Origin: Curtobacterium sp. MR_MD2014
Lineage (GTDB): Bacteria; Actinomycetota; Actinomycetes; Actinomycetales; Microbacteriaceae
DNA length: 64,000 nt
Reading direction: 5' to 3'
Assembly (NCBI RefSeq): GCF_000772085.1
Contig: NZ_CP009755.1
Coordinates: 2,852,001 to 2,916,000 of the forward strand
Shown here: positions 42,581 through 55,382 of the stretch, one piece after another
How positions within the stretch are numbered: the first letter of the stretch is position 1
How the letters are laid out: every line of letters starts with the position of its first letter
The notes under the pieces: model-generated
What the model was told of the DNA's origin: nothing
Database searches by the model: none
What the model saw: only the letters and a program-made list of their open reading frames with translations
Made by a program: the position numbers and the translations under genes

Positions 42581-44602
42581 TCAATATACCTCATGAACGC
42601 GCTTCAAACGCAACTCCGCATACAGATCGTCCCAACGCCAACGGCCGAACCAGCCCTCTTGGAGCGCGGCCAGCTCCACCGCTTTGGAGTTGCTCGCCTT
42701 CGGAACAAAGAGCCGCAAGAGGTGCCCCTTCACTGCATCGTCCACCCAGGGAGACGCAATTGCATCCAAAACCAATAGAACCAACTCGGAACTAGGACGC
42801 TGCAACTTCTGAAGCTCGGCAGCGCGAGTTTTCAACCAACGCTCTGATGCAAGAACGAACGGCTGAAGATGGGCCCTTGGCCCTGCGTATCGCAAAACAC
42901 CGAAAACCTCCAGTAGTGCAAGTTCACCGGTATTCGCTTCGAAAGAGAGACCGCCGGTGACATGCCTGAACTCCGCTTCGGAAAGGTCGAAGTCCCGCGG
43001 GAGCTCCGCTAGAACGTCTAGAAGGTAGACGGATTCAACCCCTGCCTCGAGCTTCATGCGCCGGAGTAGCCGGGAGCATTCGCGTCCAATCAATTCATCG
43101 ACAAGCAACCGCGATGAGTAAGGAAAGTTCCATTCGGACATGAAGCGACGCACCATAGCGACTGCCCGAGCCAACTTGACGGCGCCCGACACGAGCGGTG
43201 TCGAACCATACACGTAGAACAAAAACTCCATCGACCCCGACACCAGCGCAAGGAGGTGCGCCGAAGTTGCGGACGAAAGCGCGCTGAGTTCTGGATCGGC
43301 TCCATGAGCGGCGGCTCGCAGGACCTCCTCAAGACGTAACTCGACCACAGCCGTCGAGTAATTTGCGAGATCGGCCGCAGAAAGTCCGCTTTGCAGGACT
43401 ACCGTCTTGAACTCATGAAGCAAATTTCGGACAACATATTCGCCCGTGACAATATTTGAGTCCGTCGCTGGTAGTGGCAGCTGCCTAGATATGGCGCGAT
43501 TCAATGCTCGTTTCGCGCTCGACATCGGTGAAATATATGGCGCACTCAGTCGCTCTTCTTTGGCTGAGTTCAAGTTCATCTTATAAGGCCGCAACTCGTT
43601 CTCAAGCTCTGACACAATGACACGCTCCACAGCCGGGTCGTTGTGGAAAATGAAGTAATCGTCAACATACCGGAGTACTTGATAGTCACGGCCGTGAACG
43701 ACTTCTCGCGAGCGCAGCACCCGCTCAAGTGAGCGATCCGCACCCTGGAGGATCATCTCTGCGAATATGCGAGAGACCTCCGGGCCAATAAGAATGCCGT
43801 TAGTCTCGTTATCATTCATCAGTTGCATCAAGGCGTCGAACTCGCCCGCGAATGTCATCTTGTGCGATGCAACACTTCGCTTGACAACTTCACGCTCGTG
43901 CAAAGCCCAAGCAATCGAATGAGTATAGATACTATCGAAGCAGCGAGAAAGATCGAGGCGAGTAAGCATCGAATAGTGCTTTTCGGCCTCCCGGTAGCTG
44001 CGGGACTCGTAGAAGCGGTGAAGACTAGCCACTTCCCGATACACAAAGTATGAGTGAAGAGCGCGAGACTCCCTATCCCTCACCTCGACGGTCTCTCGAG
44101 TCGATCGATCACGATCGGCGGCGAAAAGAGAATCGCGAACAGTAGTGTAGCGTGCAACTCGACTCGGGGCCCTCAGCGAGAAGTTGCTCCTACGTGAGTG
44201 GTGAAGAATAAGGGCGCGGTACTTATCGTAGAAGCGAGCGATGCGGAGCTGGATAGCCGGATGAGGCACCGACAGCAGTCGACCCCTGCCATTCCGAGTG
44301 TTGATTACAAACTGGAAAGGAACGGTGGGACTAGGCCGCTTGAAGAACCTGACCTCTAAGCGCTCAGCTGACGCAACGCTCACTTCAGCCACTCCGCCGA
44401 ATACGATTTTCAGAACGAGTTCATGAAGCCCGTCTTTGTCTGCTCGGAACTTATAGCCGTCGGCATCCCATTCGAATTTAGCAAGATTGAGAAACGAATA
44501 CCAGGCGCTATTGTCGAATCCCACTGGCAACTCGAACGGCAGAGTATCTGAGAGAACAACTCGTCCTGGGCCATGCTTGATACCTCTACGTGATTTACTC
44601 AA
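42581..44602 (-). CDS. drt3b: Antiviral reverse transcriptase Drt3b (UG8 type)
   Basis: A 673-residue reverse transcriptase of the unknown-group/Abi lineage. The N-terminal VVLSDTLPFELPVGFDNSAW block is typical of Drt3b. Catalytic aspartates: Asp217 in RLDLSRCFDSIY and the YVDD box Tyr312-Asp315 in RYVDDYFIF. GILIGPEVSR replaces the usual polymerase PQG motif. The last 270 residues form an all-helical region as in other DRT enzymes. It overlaps drt3a by 8 bp. GC is far below the flanks. Together with drt3a it forms a defence-associated RT type 3 system against phage. Confidence 0.87.
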   Translation of the reverse strand: MSKSRRGIKHGPGRVVLSDTLPFELPVGFDNSAWYSFLNLAKFEWDADGYKFRADKDGLHELVLKIVFGGVAEVSVASAERLEVRFFKRPSPTVPFQFVINTRNGRGRLLSVPHPAIQLRIARFYDKYRALILHHSRRSNFSLRAPSRVARYTTVRDSLFAADRDRSTRETVEVRDRESRALHSYFVYREVASLHRFYESRSYREAEKHYSMLTRLDLSRCFDSIYTHSIAWALHEREVVKRSVASHKMTFAGEFDALMQLMNDNETNGILIGPEVSRIFAEMILQGADRSLERVLRSREVVHGRDYQVLRYVDDYFIFHNDPAVERVIVSELENELRPYKMNLNSAKEERLSAPYISPMSSAKRALNRAISRQLPLPATDSNIVTGEYVVRNLLHEFKTVVLQSGLSAADLANYSTAVVELRLEEVLRAAAHGADPELSALSSATSAHLLALVSGSMEFLFYVYGSTPLVSGAVKLARAVAMVRRFMSEWNFPYSSRLLVDELIGRECSRLLRRMKLEAGVESVYLLDVLAELPRDFDLSEAEFRHVTGGLSFEANTGELALLEVFGVLRYAGPRAHLQPFVLASERWLKTRAAELQKLQRPSSELVLLVLDAIASPWVDDAVKGHLLRLFVPKASNSKAVELAALQEGWFGRWRWDDLYAELRLKRVHEVY

Positions 44603-45920
44603 GGTCGATCCAAATCGCAGTTACTCTGGTCATTTCTTCCGGCGTCAGGACTAAAAAACGCTTGCTGACAAAACCCCCTGCAAAGCTCTCCTGATGGATG
44701 AGTTGAAAAATGCCCGGTTCGCTCACGCGCTGCTTCGTGAGCGCGCTCAATCGTCTATCTAAAGCTTGCAACTGCCGCGACGGCGTGTCTAATTGCGAGT
44801 TTGAAAAGTAGATCCCCGTCAAGGCGTTTCGTTTGTTGTTGCTCAGACGCACATTACGGGTCAAAAAGCGGACACGCTTGATTAACAAATCACCGCGTGC
44901 CGGCGAGGTCGATGAGGAGTAGGCGTCGAATGCCCGTTCCAAACGAAGCCGCATCCTTTTAGATCGCTTGCTGGACATTTGTACTAGCAGTGACCCTGAG
45001 GGCCACGAGTATTGATAGCCCAAAAATGTGAAAGTGCGAGGAGTGCCACTAGCGAAGGAGATTGTTTTCGACGCATTCAGAGCTAGCGACAGATTTTTCA
45101 CAGCGGACTTAATGACCTTCGACGCGTCCCGGCCGCGCTCGGCGGACGTCACCACCACTATGTCGTCGACGTATCGACACCAGAAAGCTGGTAACAACTG
45201 CTCCTCGATCTGTCGATCGAGTGCCGACAAATACACCTCCGTTAGCACACTGCTGATACCAACCCCTCGCGGTAACCCAACTGCACTTCCGACAATTGCG
45301 CTGTAATCGGACAGCAGATTCCTCACTTGCTTGACCACTCGTCGCGGAAGTTCGCGATTAGCTTCAAGCATCTCGAGTAACCCGGCGTGCGGAATGCTTT
45401 CGAAGCACCCCCTAATGTCCGTTCTATACACAAACTTTGGCGACCCGTCGGTCAGAACGGTTTTGAGAGCGTCAGAAACATGCGCCCGGCTTGGCGATGA
45501 GATGTCAAACGAAGAACGAAGTGCTCGTTCGGCAATGCGCTCCTCGAAATAGGAGGCAGCGTTCATCTTGCGGTCGGTGTGCCAGGTTCTTTTACCATTG
45601 AGAGTTATGCCCTCGGTCAGCACCCAACGGTCATTTGCTTCAAGTCTGGATTGAACTTGTCCGCGCACTTCGTCAAGAAACCTGTCCAGCTCCTTTGTCG
45701 CAACGTCCTCGCTTTCTTTATGGGCGAGTTCGAGCGCGGATGTGATGCTCACATTGGTGAGTCGCTCGGCCCGGCGGATCTGCGCGCGGAGGTGGTTCCG
45801 CTTCTCGATTGCAAGTCGCAGCGCATCATCCCACGTCGTGAGCACCTCGCCGCGTCGGATGGCTCGATCCCAAGACGCTCGGAATCGCTCGTGCCCATAC
45901 GAATCCTCATGCCACCCCAT
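44595..45920 (-). CDS. drt3a: Antiviral reverse transcriptase Drt3a (UG3 type)
   Basis: A 441-residue reverse transcriptase. Asp168 in VYRTDIRGCFESI is the first catalytic residue; YVDD lies at 250-253 in CRYVDDIVVV; GLPRGVGISSVLTEVYL is the polymerase motif. It has no intron maturase X domain or endonuclease and no retron msr/msd nearby, which supports a DRT enzyme. The gene starts ATG at 45920, only 47 bp from the nrdF terminator, so the island was inserted there. Codon use is clearly foreign to the genome. Confidence 0.87.
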   Translation of the reverse strand: MGWHEDSYGHERFRASWDRAIRRGEVLTTWDDALRLAIEKRNHLRAQIRRAERLTNVSITSALELAHKESEDVATKELDRFLDEVRGQVQSRLEANDRWVLTEGITLNGKRTWHTDRKMNAASYFEERIAERALRSSFDISSPSRAHVSDALKTVLTDGSPKFVYRTDIRGCFESIPHAGLLEMLEANRELPRRVVKQVRNLLSDYSAIVGSAVGLPRGVGISSVLTEVYLSALDRQIEEQLLPAFWCRYVDDIVVVTSAERGRDASKVIKSAVKNLSLALNASKTISFASGTPRTFTFLGYQYSWPSGSLLVQMSSKRSKRMRLRLERAFDAYSSSTSPARGDLLIKRVRFLTRNVRLSNNKRNALTGIYFSNSQLDTPSRQLQALDRRLSALTKQRVSEPGIFQLIHQESFAGGFVSKRFLVLTPEEMTRVTAIWIDLE

Positions 45921-45966
45921 AAGCGTTCAGCCTACCCGACACCTAAGTCACGGTCACTAAAGAGAA

Positions 45967-45998
45967 GGCGCCCCGCTGGCCGAAGCCAGCGGGGCGCC
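45967..45998. terminator. Strong hairpin terminator after nrdF
   Basis: A perfect 14-bp stem (GGCGCCCCGCTGGC arm) with a CGAA tetraloop, 20 bp beyond the nrdF stop. Confidence 0.9.
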
Positions 45999-46017
45999 CC
46001 CACGAGTCAGACCGGGA

Positions 46018-49267
<3,250 letters not shown>

Positions 49268-49765
49268 AATGCATCCAATCCTGAGTTGACCGCCTGCACG
49301 TCGTCAGGCGTTCCGAAGAGTTCGAAGCGGTACAAGAGCGGGACGCCGCACTTCTCGGCGATGACGTCCCCGGCGAGCCCGTAGGCCTCGCCGAAGTTCG
49401 TGTTCCCTCCGACGATCACACCGCGGATGAGCGAGCGGTTGCGTTCGTCGTTGAGGAACTTGATGACCTGCTTGGGGACCGCGCCCTGACCGTTGCCGCC
49501 ACCGTAGGTGGGCAGCACGAGCACGTACGGCTCGTCCGCGTGGAGGAACGGGTCGCTCGGGAGGAGCGGGATGCGGTCCGCGTCACGGCCGAGCTTCTCG
49601 ACGAAGCGGGCCGTGTAGCCGGACACGCTCGAGAAGTAGACGAGGCGACTCATGTGCGCGCTCCTTGTGAGAGGTGCGGACAGCAGATCAGGGGTGGCCC
49701 GTCGGAGGTGCTGCGCGCCTCCGGGCCGGCGGAGCTGCGGGCCCCGGTGACGGGACCCGCACGGC

Positions 49766-49999
49766 TCACGCGAGTTCGGCGCTGAGCGTCGCGATCTTGT
49801 CGGGACGGAAGCCCGACCAGTGGTCGTCGTCGGTCACGACGACGGGGGCCTGCATGTAGCCGAGGCTCTTGACGTGCTCGAGCGCTGCTTCGTCGGCGGA
49901 GACGTCGAGCACCTCGTACTGGATGCCCTTGTTGTCGAGCGCGCGGTACGTCGCGGTGCACTGGACGCAGGACGGCTTGGTGTAGACGGTGACGGCCAT
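49766..49999 (-). CDS. nrdH: NrdH glutaredoxin-like redoxin
   Basis: A 77-residue thioredoxin-fold reductant. CVQC is the redox pair (C-X2-C, residues 11-14) and [10 protein letters not shown] the typical NrdH C-terminal motif. It passes electrons to NrdE. First gene of nrdHIEF. The ATG at 49999 follows an AGGGGAGATC ribosome site. Expression should be under the two NrdR boxes upstream. Confidence 0.95.
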   Translation of the reverse strand: MAVTVYTKPSCVQCTATYRALDNKGIQYEVLDVSADEAALEHVKSLGYMQAPVVVTDDDHWSGFRPDKIATLSAELA

Positions 50000-50118
50000 G
50001 ATCTCCCCTGGTTCTTGCTGGTGTCGTGCTTGCTGTGGAGGTGGTGCTGATGCCACGTGTGCAGGTGGTGCAGGTAGCTGCGCAGACGTGTCCGGGAAGG
50101 GGCCGCTGCGATGTCTCC

Positions 50119-50166
50119 ACACTACATCTAGTGGCTGACTGCCGCACCGACCACTAGAGGAAGTGT
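50119..50166 (-). promoter_or_regulatory. Two NrdR boxes upstream of nrdH
   Basis: ACACTACATCTAGTGG (50119-50134) and CCACTAGAGGAAGTGT (50151-50166) both match the ACACWATATWTAGTGT-type NrdR box and start 32 bp apart, i.e. three helical turns, the usual paired spacing. NrdR would repress the operon when dATP is high. Confidence 0.8.
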
Positions 50167-50179
50167 TACAGCAGTGTAG

Positions 50180-50360
50180 TTCTCCACAAGCCCTTCCACA
50201 GTGTGCACAGCTCGGGGAGGCCCGCGGTTCCGCCATTCTGCGGCCGACCACCGACACTTCCCCACACTCGTGGAGAGCCTCGATCCACAGGTGTGGAATC
50301 GACGCGTCGGCGTGTCGCGGCAGCCCGTGCCGAGCACCGTGGGCACCCGGTCTGTCCACA
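50180..50360. promoter_or_regulatory. Cluster of DnaA-box-like TCCACA elements
   Basis: TTCTCCACA (50180-50188), CCTTCCACA (50092+100 onward, i.e. 50192-50200), CGATCCACA (50281-50289) and CTGTCCACA (50352-50360) resemble the DnaA box TTWTCCACA with one or two mismatches. No replication gene is nearby. DnaA control of nrd operons is known in other bacteria; here it is inference. The stretch 50186-50411 holds no gene. Confidence 0.35.
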
Positions 50361-50411
50361 GCACCCCCGGACGGGTGACGGCACGTTCCGTCCGGTCGGT
50401 ACGCTCGTCCC

Positions 50412-51617
50412 GTGAGCGCCTACGGACCCCTGCTGAAGACCCCCGGAGTCGGTCGCGTCATCGCAGCACAGCTCACCGCACGCTTCCCGTTCGGCATGCT
50501 GTCGCTCGCCTACCTGCTGCACGTCGAGCACGTGTTCCACTCCTACGGCGCCGCGGGGCTCGTCCTCGCGACGACGAGCATCGGCCAGGCGATCGCCGGT
50601 CCTCTCACCAGCCGCTGGATGGGCAGCTGGGGCATGCGGCCGGTGCTGGTCCTGACGAGCGCCGTCGCCCTGGCGAGCATGGTCGTGATCGCGTTCGTCA
50701 CGATGCCGCTCTGGGGGTACGTCGTCGTCGGGTTCCTCGGCGGGCTGGCGGTCCCGCCCGTGCAGCCCGCGGTGCGCACCATCTACCCGAAGATGGTGAC
50801 CTCGTCGCAGCTCACCCCCCTGTTCTCGCTCGACGCCAGTGCGCAGGAGCTCATCTGGGTCGCCGGCCCGGTCATCACCACGTTCGTCGCGACGCAGGTC
50901 GGCACGGTGCAGGCGATCGTCGTCGCCATGGTGTTCCTGGTCGTGGGCGGCGTGTGGTTCATCGCCTCCCCCGAGCTCGGTCGCGTCCGCATCCCCCGGT
51001 CGAAGCGGGCGTTCGGTGTCGTGCTGAAGCGGCCGTCGGTGATCGTCGCGACGCTGACCGGCCTGCTGCTCATCGGCGCGTGCTCGGCGGTCGAGGCGAG
51101 CGTCACCAGCGTCTTCGGAGAGGGCAGTCCGAACGCCGGCATCGTCCTCGCGGTGTTCGCGGTCGGGTCGCTCGCCGGCGGCCTCGCGCTCGGGCACCGA
51201 CCGATCTCGAAGAACACGCTCTGGGCGCGCATGTCGATCGTCTTCGTCGGGCTCGCGCTCGCGGTCGGCGGCACCGACTTCTGGTGGCTCTGCCTGGCCC
51301 TCGTCATCGCCGGCGCCGGCATCGCACCGGCACTCGCGGTCATGTTCGGCTCGGTGTCCGCGACGGTCAAGTTCTCCGACACGGCCGAGGCCTACGGCTG
51401 GATGGGCACCGGCCAGCTCATCGGCGCCGCGGGCGGGTCCGCCGTCGCGGGCTTCCTCATCGACGCGAACGGCCCGACCGGCGGCATGACCGTCGGAGCG
51501 GTGATGGCGGCGGCGGGGGTCGTCCTGCCGCTCGTGACGAAGCGGTGGTTGCCCGACCTGCGCGGCCGCGACGCGAGCCCCCTCCCCGACACCGAGCCGG
51601 TCACGCTGCCGAGCTGA
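50412..51617 (+). CDS. MFS transporter
   Basis: A 401-residue, 12-helix major facilitator. LLKTPGVGRVIAAQLTARFPFG opens helix 1, and GPLTSRWMGSWGMRPVLVLTSA takes the place of motif A. Helix 11 has GTGQLIGAAGGSAVAGFLID. The type resembles actinobacterial MFS exporters with degenerate motif A. Substrate unknown. The GTG or ATG start at 50412 lies in the nrdH upstream region, so its promoter sits among the DnaA-like boxes. Confidence 0.88.
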   Translation: MSAYGPLLKTPGVGRVIAAQLTARFPFGMLSLAYLLHVEHVFHSYGAAGLVLATTSIGQAIAGPLTSRWMGSWGMRPVLVLTSAVALASMVVIAFVTMPLWGYVVVGFLGGLAVPPVQPAVRTIYPKMVTSSQLTPLFSLDASAQELIWVAGPVITTFVATQVGTVQAIVVAMVFLVVGGVWFIASPELGRVRIPRSKRAFGVVLKRPSVIVATLTGLLLIGACSAVEASVTSVFGEGSPNAGIVLAVFAVGSLAGGLALGHRPISKNTLWARMSIVFVGLALAVGGTDFWWLCLALVIAGAGIAPALAVMFGSVSATVKFSDTAEAYGWMGTGQLIGAAGGSAVAGFLIDANGPTGGMTVGAVMAAAGVVLPLVTKRWLPDLRGRDASPLPDTEPVTLPS

Positions 51618-51665
51618 CGGCCGGGAGGCACGACGCACCCCCGCCCCGATGGGCAGGATGGGTGC

Positions 51666-52484
51666 ATGGTCACCTCCTTCCCCCTCCGCGACGGCCGGTC
51701 GATCCCCGCGATCGGGTTCGGCGTCTACAAGGTCGACGACGCCGAGGCGGAGACCGCCGTCCGCCTGGCGCTCGACGCCGGGTACCGCCACGTCGACACG
51801 GCCGAGATGTACGGCAACGAAGCCGGCGTCGGGAAGGCGATCCGTGCCTCCCGGCTGGACCGCGACGACGTCTTCGTGACCACCAAGGTGTGGAACGACC
51901 ACCAGGGGCGCGACGCGACCCTGCGGGCGTTCGACGCGAGCCTCGAGCGGCTCGGACTCGACGCCGTCGACCTGTACCTCATCCACTGGCCGGCGGCGGC
52001 GAACGGCCGGTACGTCGAGACGTGGCGGACGCTCGTCGAGCTGCGCGAGCAGGGTCGGGCGCGGAGCGTGGGCGTCTCGAACTTCCAGGTGCCGCACCTG
52101 CAGCGGGTGGTCGACGAGACGGGCGAGGTGCCGGCCGTCAACCAGGTCGAGCGCCACCCGTGGCTGCCGCAGCGCGAGCTGATCGAGTTCCACGAGGAGC
52201 ACGGCATCCGGACCGAGGCGTGGTCGCCGCTCGGACGTGGGCGGCTCGTCGACGACCCGGTGCTCACGCGGATCGCGGACGCGCACGGGGTGAGCGTGGC
52301 GCAGGTGCTCGTGCGGTGGAACGTGCAGCAGGGGGTCGTCGTGCTGCCGAAGTCGGTGACGCCGTCGCGCATCCGGGCGAACATCGACGTCGACGGGTTC
52401 GAGCTGACCGACGAGGACCTGACCGCGATCGCCGGTCTCGAGAACGGACAGCGGACCGGGTCGCACCCGGACTCGGTGTCCTGA
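51666..52484 (+). CDS. Aldo/keto reductase
   Basis: A 272-residue NADPH-dependent aldo/keto reductase of the 2,5-diketogluconate-reductase group. Catalytic tetrad: Asp in GYRHVDTAEMYGNEAG, Tyr in the same segment, Lys in VFVTTKVWND and His in LYLIHWP. The NADPH site VLPKSVTPSRIRANIDV is near the C-terminus. Cytoplasmic. The IS element begins 29 bp after its stop. Confidence 0.95.
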   Translation: MVTSFPLRDGRSIPAIGFGVYKVDDAEAETAVRLALDAGYRHVDTAEMYGNEAGVGKAIRASRLDRDDVFVTTKVWNDHQGRDATLRAFDASLERLGLDAVDLYLIHWPAAANGRYVETWRTLVELREQGRARSVGVSNFQVPHLQRVVDETGEVPAVNQVERHPWLPQRELIEFHEEHGIRTEAWSPLGRGRLVDDPVLTRIADAHGVSVAQVLVRWNVQQGVVVLPKSVTPSRIRANIDVDGFELTDEDLTAIAGLENGQRTGSHPDSVS

Positions 52485-52512
52485 TGCCGTCGCCGTCGCC
52501 GTCGCCGGGGAT

Positions 52513-53097
52513 CTAGAGCGTGTCTCCTGAATGGTGGGTCCAGGCGATGACGGCGTTGAGCACGACGGCTGAGCGGTAGACGATCGCGAGGTCGTCGTAC
52601 CTCGTCGCCAGGGCTCGCCATTGCTTGAGGCGACAGAAGCCACGCTCGACGACGTTCCGGTTCCTGTAGTCGATGCGGTCGTAGGTCACGGGTCTCCCGC
52701 CGCGGGAACCACGCCGTTTCCGGTGTCCTTGCTGGTCGCGAGGCTCGGGGATCACGGACTCGATACCGCGGTCGCGCAGGTGTTGCCGGATCGCGTTGGA
52801 TGAGTACGCCTTGTCACCGCGGAGCCGGTCCGGTCGGGTCCGCGGCCTGCCGACCGGACGGGCCACTTCGAGCGCTGCCAGCAGCGGCAGCAGCATCGGT
52901 GAGTCGCCGGCTTGTCCGGGCGTGATCAGGGTGACCAGGGGCAGCCCGTGGCCGTCGACGAGCTGGTGGACCTTCGTGGACAGGCCGCCGCGGGAGCGGC
53001 CGCATCCGTGATCAGGCGGCTCGAGCGTCCGCAACCGGACGGCCACGTTTGCCTGTCGGACTCGGCATGAACGACTGGATCGAAGACCACTGAGCAT
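52513..53097 (-). pseudogene. IS5-family transposase, 5'-truncated
   Basis: The C-terminal part of a DDE transposase. EPPDHGCGRSRGGLSTKVHQ, then LRGDKAYSSNAIRQHL (second catalytic Asp) and NVVERGFCRLKQWRALATRY (catalytic Glu) are intact, but the segment with the first catalytic Asp and the N-terminal domain is missing or out of frame upstream of about 53040. The stop codon is formed by the CTAG at the element's left end. Confidence 0.8.
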
Positions 53098-53171
53098 CGG
53101 AGAGCAGCTGGAATCATGTCACCACTACAGCGCGCCAGCGCTCTACCTGATCTTCAGCAGACACGCCCTAG
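52513..53171 (-). mobile_element. IS5-family element, copy 1 (internally deleted)
   Basis: Terminal inverted repeats AGCGTGTCTCCTGAA (left) and TTCAGCAGACACGCC (right) bound a 651-bp element, with CTAG on both sides as the likely target duplication. Full IS5/IS427-type elements are about 850-900 bp; here the transposase 5' part is missing, so this copy cannot move on its own. Its sequence is identical, as far as it can be compared by eye, to the copy starting at 63656. Confidence 0.82.
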
Positions 53172-54670
53172 TGCGTTGCAGCGGGAGTACTGGCGTGGGC
53201 TTCTTCCGATGTGGGGTCTTCGCTCTGCGCTCGCTTGCCGGAATTCCGGGTCAGGAGACCGGCGATCGTCGCGGCGAGGAAGAGCGCGGCGGACACCAGG
53301 AAAGCGGTCTGGTAGGCGGCAAGCGTCGTCGCACCTGTCGGTGTTCCCGAACCCTCTGTGAGGAGAGCAGTGGCGTAGACGGTGTTCAGCAGCGCGACGC
53401 CGAGAGCTCCGCCCAGCTGCTGCGTCGTGTTGATCGTGGCGCTGGCGACTCCGGAGTCAGCGTCCGTGACGCCGTTCAGCGCGGCGTTGTTGATCGCAAC
53501 GTACGTCACACCGAGTCCGAGGCCCATCAGGATCTGGGAGGGCAGCACAACGGTGATCCAGGATGACGGGCCGATCGTGGTCAGCCACGCCATGCCTGCG
53601 GTAGCGAGGATGAGGCCGCCGACGATGAGGGGCTTGGCTCCGATGCGGGGCAAGAGGGATGAGGACAGCGTGGCACTCGCGACGATGCCGATGCTGAAGG
53701 GGAGGAACGCAAAGCCGGTCTGCAGCGGTGTGAAGCCGAGGGAGAGCTGCAGGTAGTAGGTGAGGAACAGGAACATACCGAACACCGCCGCGTTGGCAAG
53801 GAAGCCGGCAGAGAGCGCGCTGGCGCGGGTGCGGTTCGTCAGGATCCGTAGTGGGAGCATCGGGTTCTTCACCTTCGCCTGCACGAACACGAAGGCTGCG
53901 AGAAGCACGACGGCGCCGATGAGCGAGGCGATCGTGACGGCGCTGGTCCAGCCCGCGCCGGGTTCGGCGGCGTAGGTGAACCCGACGACGAGGAGAGCGG
54001 ATCCGGCGGTGACGAGCACCGCGCCGAGAACGTCCAGGCGGCGCGAGCTCCCGGCGTGGCTCTCCCGAACGGCCCACATCGCCGTGATCACGGCGACGAG
54101 GGAGATCGGCACGTTGATGAACAGCGTCCAGCGCCAGTTGACGAATTCGGTCAGGACCCCGCCGAGGAGCAGACCGACTGCACCGCCAGCCCCCTGAACG
54201 GCCCCGTACGCGGCAAACGCCCGTGCTCGCTCACGCGGGTTGGTGAACGTGACGTTCAGCAAGGACAAGGCTGCGGGTGCGAGGGCTGCGGCGAACACAC
54301 CCTGGGCGGCGCGAGCGGCGAACAGCATCTCTGGCGTTGAAGAGAGACCACCGATGGCGGACACGATCGCGAAGCCGATGAGCGAGATGACCAGGGTCTT
54401 CTTGCGCCCGACGATGTCCGCGATCCGACCGCCGAGCATCAGGAGCCCGCCGAAGGTGATGGCGTAGGCGGTCACGGCCCAGACGCGGTCAGCGTCCGAG
54501 ATCCCGAGTTCCTGCTGCGCCTCCGGCAAGACGATGTTGATGATGGAGGCGTCGAGCACGACCATGAGGCTGGCCAGTGTGATCGCGACGAGGGCGAACC
54601 ACTTCCGTGGGTTCTCCGGTGCGGACGGCGGCGGGGCGGTGACGGGTGAATCTGACACGTGGTGGTCCAC
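53168..54670 (-). CDS. DHA2-family MFS drug exporter
   Basis: A 500-residue, 14-helix exporter. VVLDASIINIVLPEAQQELG is motif D1, GGRIADIVGRKKTLVIS motif A, and GAVQGAGGAVGLLLGGVLTE motif C. The GTG at 54670 was chosen; a GTG at 54658 is also possible. The stop codon TAG falls inside the CTAG at the right end of the IS, so the present C-terminus (PAATH) may have been created by the insertion. It forms a unit with the downstream-facing methyltransferase and oxidoreductase genes on the same strand. Confidence 0.88.
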   Translation of the reverse strand: MDHHVSDSPVTAPPPSAPENPRKWFALVAITLASLMVVLDASIINIVLPEAQQELGISDADRVWAVTAYAITFGGLLMLGGRIADIVGRKKTLVISLIGFAIVSAIGGLSSTPEMLFAARAAQGVFAAALAPAALSLLNVTFTNPRERARAFAAYGAVQGAGGAVGLLLGGVLTEFVNWRWTLFINVPISLVAVITAMWAVRESHAGSSRRLDVLGAVLVTAGSALLVVGFTYAAEPGAGWTSAVTIASLIGAVVLLAAFVFVQAKVKNPMLPLRILTNRTRASALSAGFLANAAVFGMFLFLTYYLQLSLGFTPLQTGFAFLPFSIGIVASATLSSSLLPRIGAKPLIVGGLILATAGMAWLTTIGPSSWITVVLPSQILMGLGLGVTYVAINNAALNGVTDADSGVASATINTTQQLGGALGVALLNTVYATALLTEGSGTPTGATTLAAYQTAFLVSAALFLAATIAGLLTRNSGKRAQSEDPTSEEAHASTPAATH

Positions 54671-54752
54671 TACTTTCGGGCAGGCCAAGGAGGCCCGAGG
54701 TGACGGGGAGGGTGGGGCAAGCACGAAGCACGAACCGGCTTCGGTTGGTCGG

Positions 54753-55382
54753 TCAAGGACGCTGGGCGAAGATGACGTTGTCAGCGACGTCGGCGCGCTG
54801 CCCGTCAGGGCCGGACGCCTCACGCCACGCGGTCTCCTGCCGCACGATGCGCAGGTCTTCACCGAGGCCCAGCCGGGTCACCGCCTCGTTCGCGGTGGGG
54901 AACTCCTGGTCGTGGGCACCCCAGGACCATGGTGCCGATGACGCGTGGTCGATGACGACGAGGTACCCGCCCGGGGACAGGACTTCGGATGTGCGACCGA
55001 TGATCGCGTTCCGGTCGATGTCCACTGGCGTGTGGAAGTAACAGGCGTACACCAGGTCGAACGGGCCGGCGGGGATGTCTCGAGCAAGATCCTTCCGGAA
55101 GGCACTCAGGCGCGGGCCCAACTCACTGCGCTGCGCTGCGTCGGTGACGCGTGCAATGGCGGTCGCGGAGACGTCTACCGCAGTGACGTGCCAGCCGTTG
55201 GAGGCGAGCCAGAGCGCATCCCCACCGTGTCCGCATCCGAGGTCCAGAGCACGAGCCGGGACAGGAGCCAGGTCATCCAGGACTGCAGCGAGGACTGCGT
55301 TCGGCCGGGTCCCCCAAGACGGGTCCATGCCCTGGTAGTGGGATTCCCAGAACCGCTCGCTCGGCGTGGTGTCCTCGCTCAT
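54753..55382 (-). CDS. Class I SAM-dependent methyltransferase
   Basis: A 209-residue methyltransferase. SERFWESHYQGMDPSWGTRPN opens, and the SAM site is ALDLGCGHGGDALWLASNGW with VTAVDVSATAIARV. The compact form with a Trp/Asn-rich N-terminus resembles thiopurine- or small-thiol/tellurite-type methyltransferases. Its ATG overlaps the stop of the thioredoxin-reductase-like gene (ATGA), so both act in one pathway. A thiol substrate is inferred from the neighbour, not seen. Confidence 0.87.
   Translation of the reverse strand: MSEDTTPSERFWESHYQGMDPSWGTRPNAVLAAVLDDLAPVPARALDLGCGHGGDALWLASNGWHVTAVDVSATAIARVTDAAQRSELGPRLSAFRKDLARDIPAGPFDLVYACYFHTPVDIDRNAIIGRTSEVLSPGGYLVVIDHASSAPWSWGAHDQEFPTANEAVTRLGLGEDLRIVRQETAWREASGPDGQRADVADNVIFAQRP

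Noticed and set aside
42581..45920. Group II intron or retron
   Set aside because: Neither RT has a maturase X or endonuclease domain, no intron domain V or msr/msd structure is visible, and two tandem RTs fit DRT3 better.
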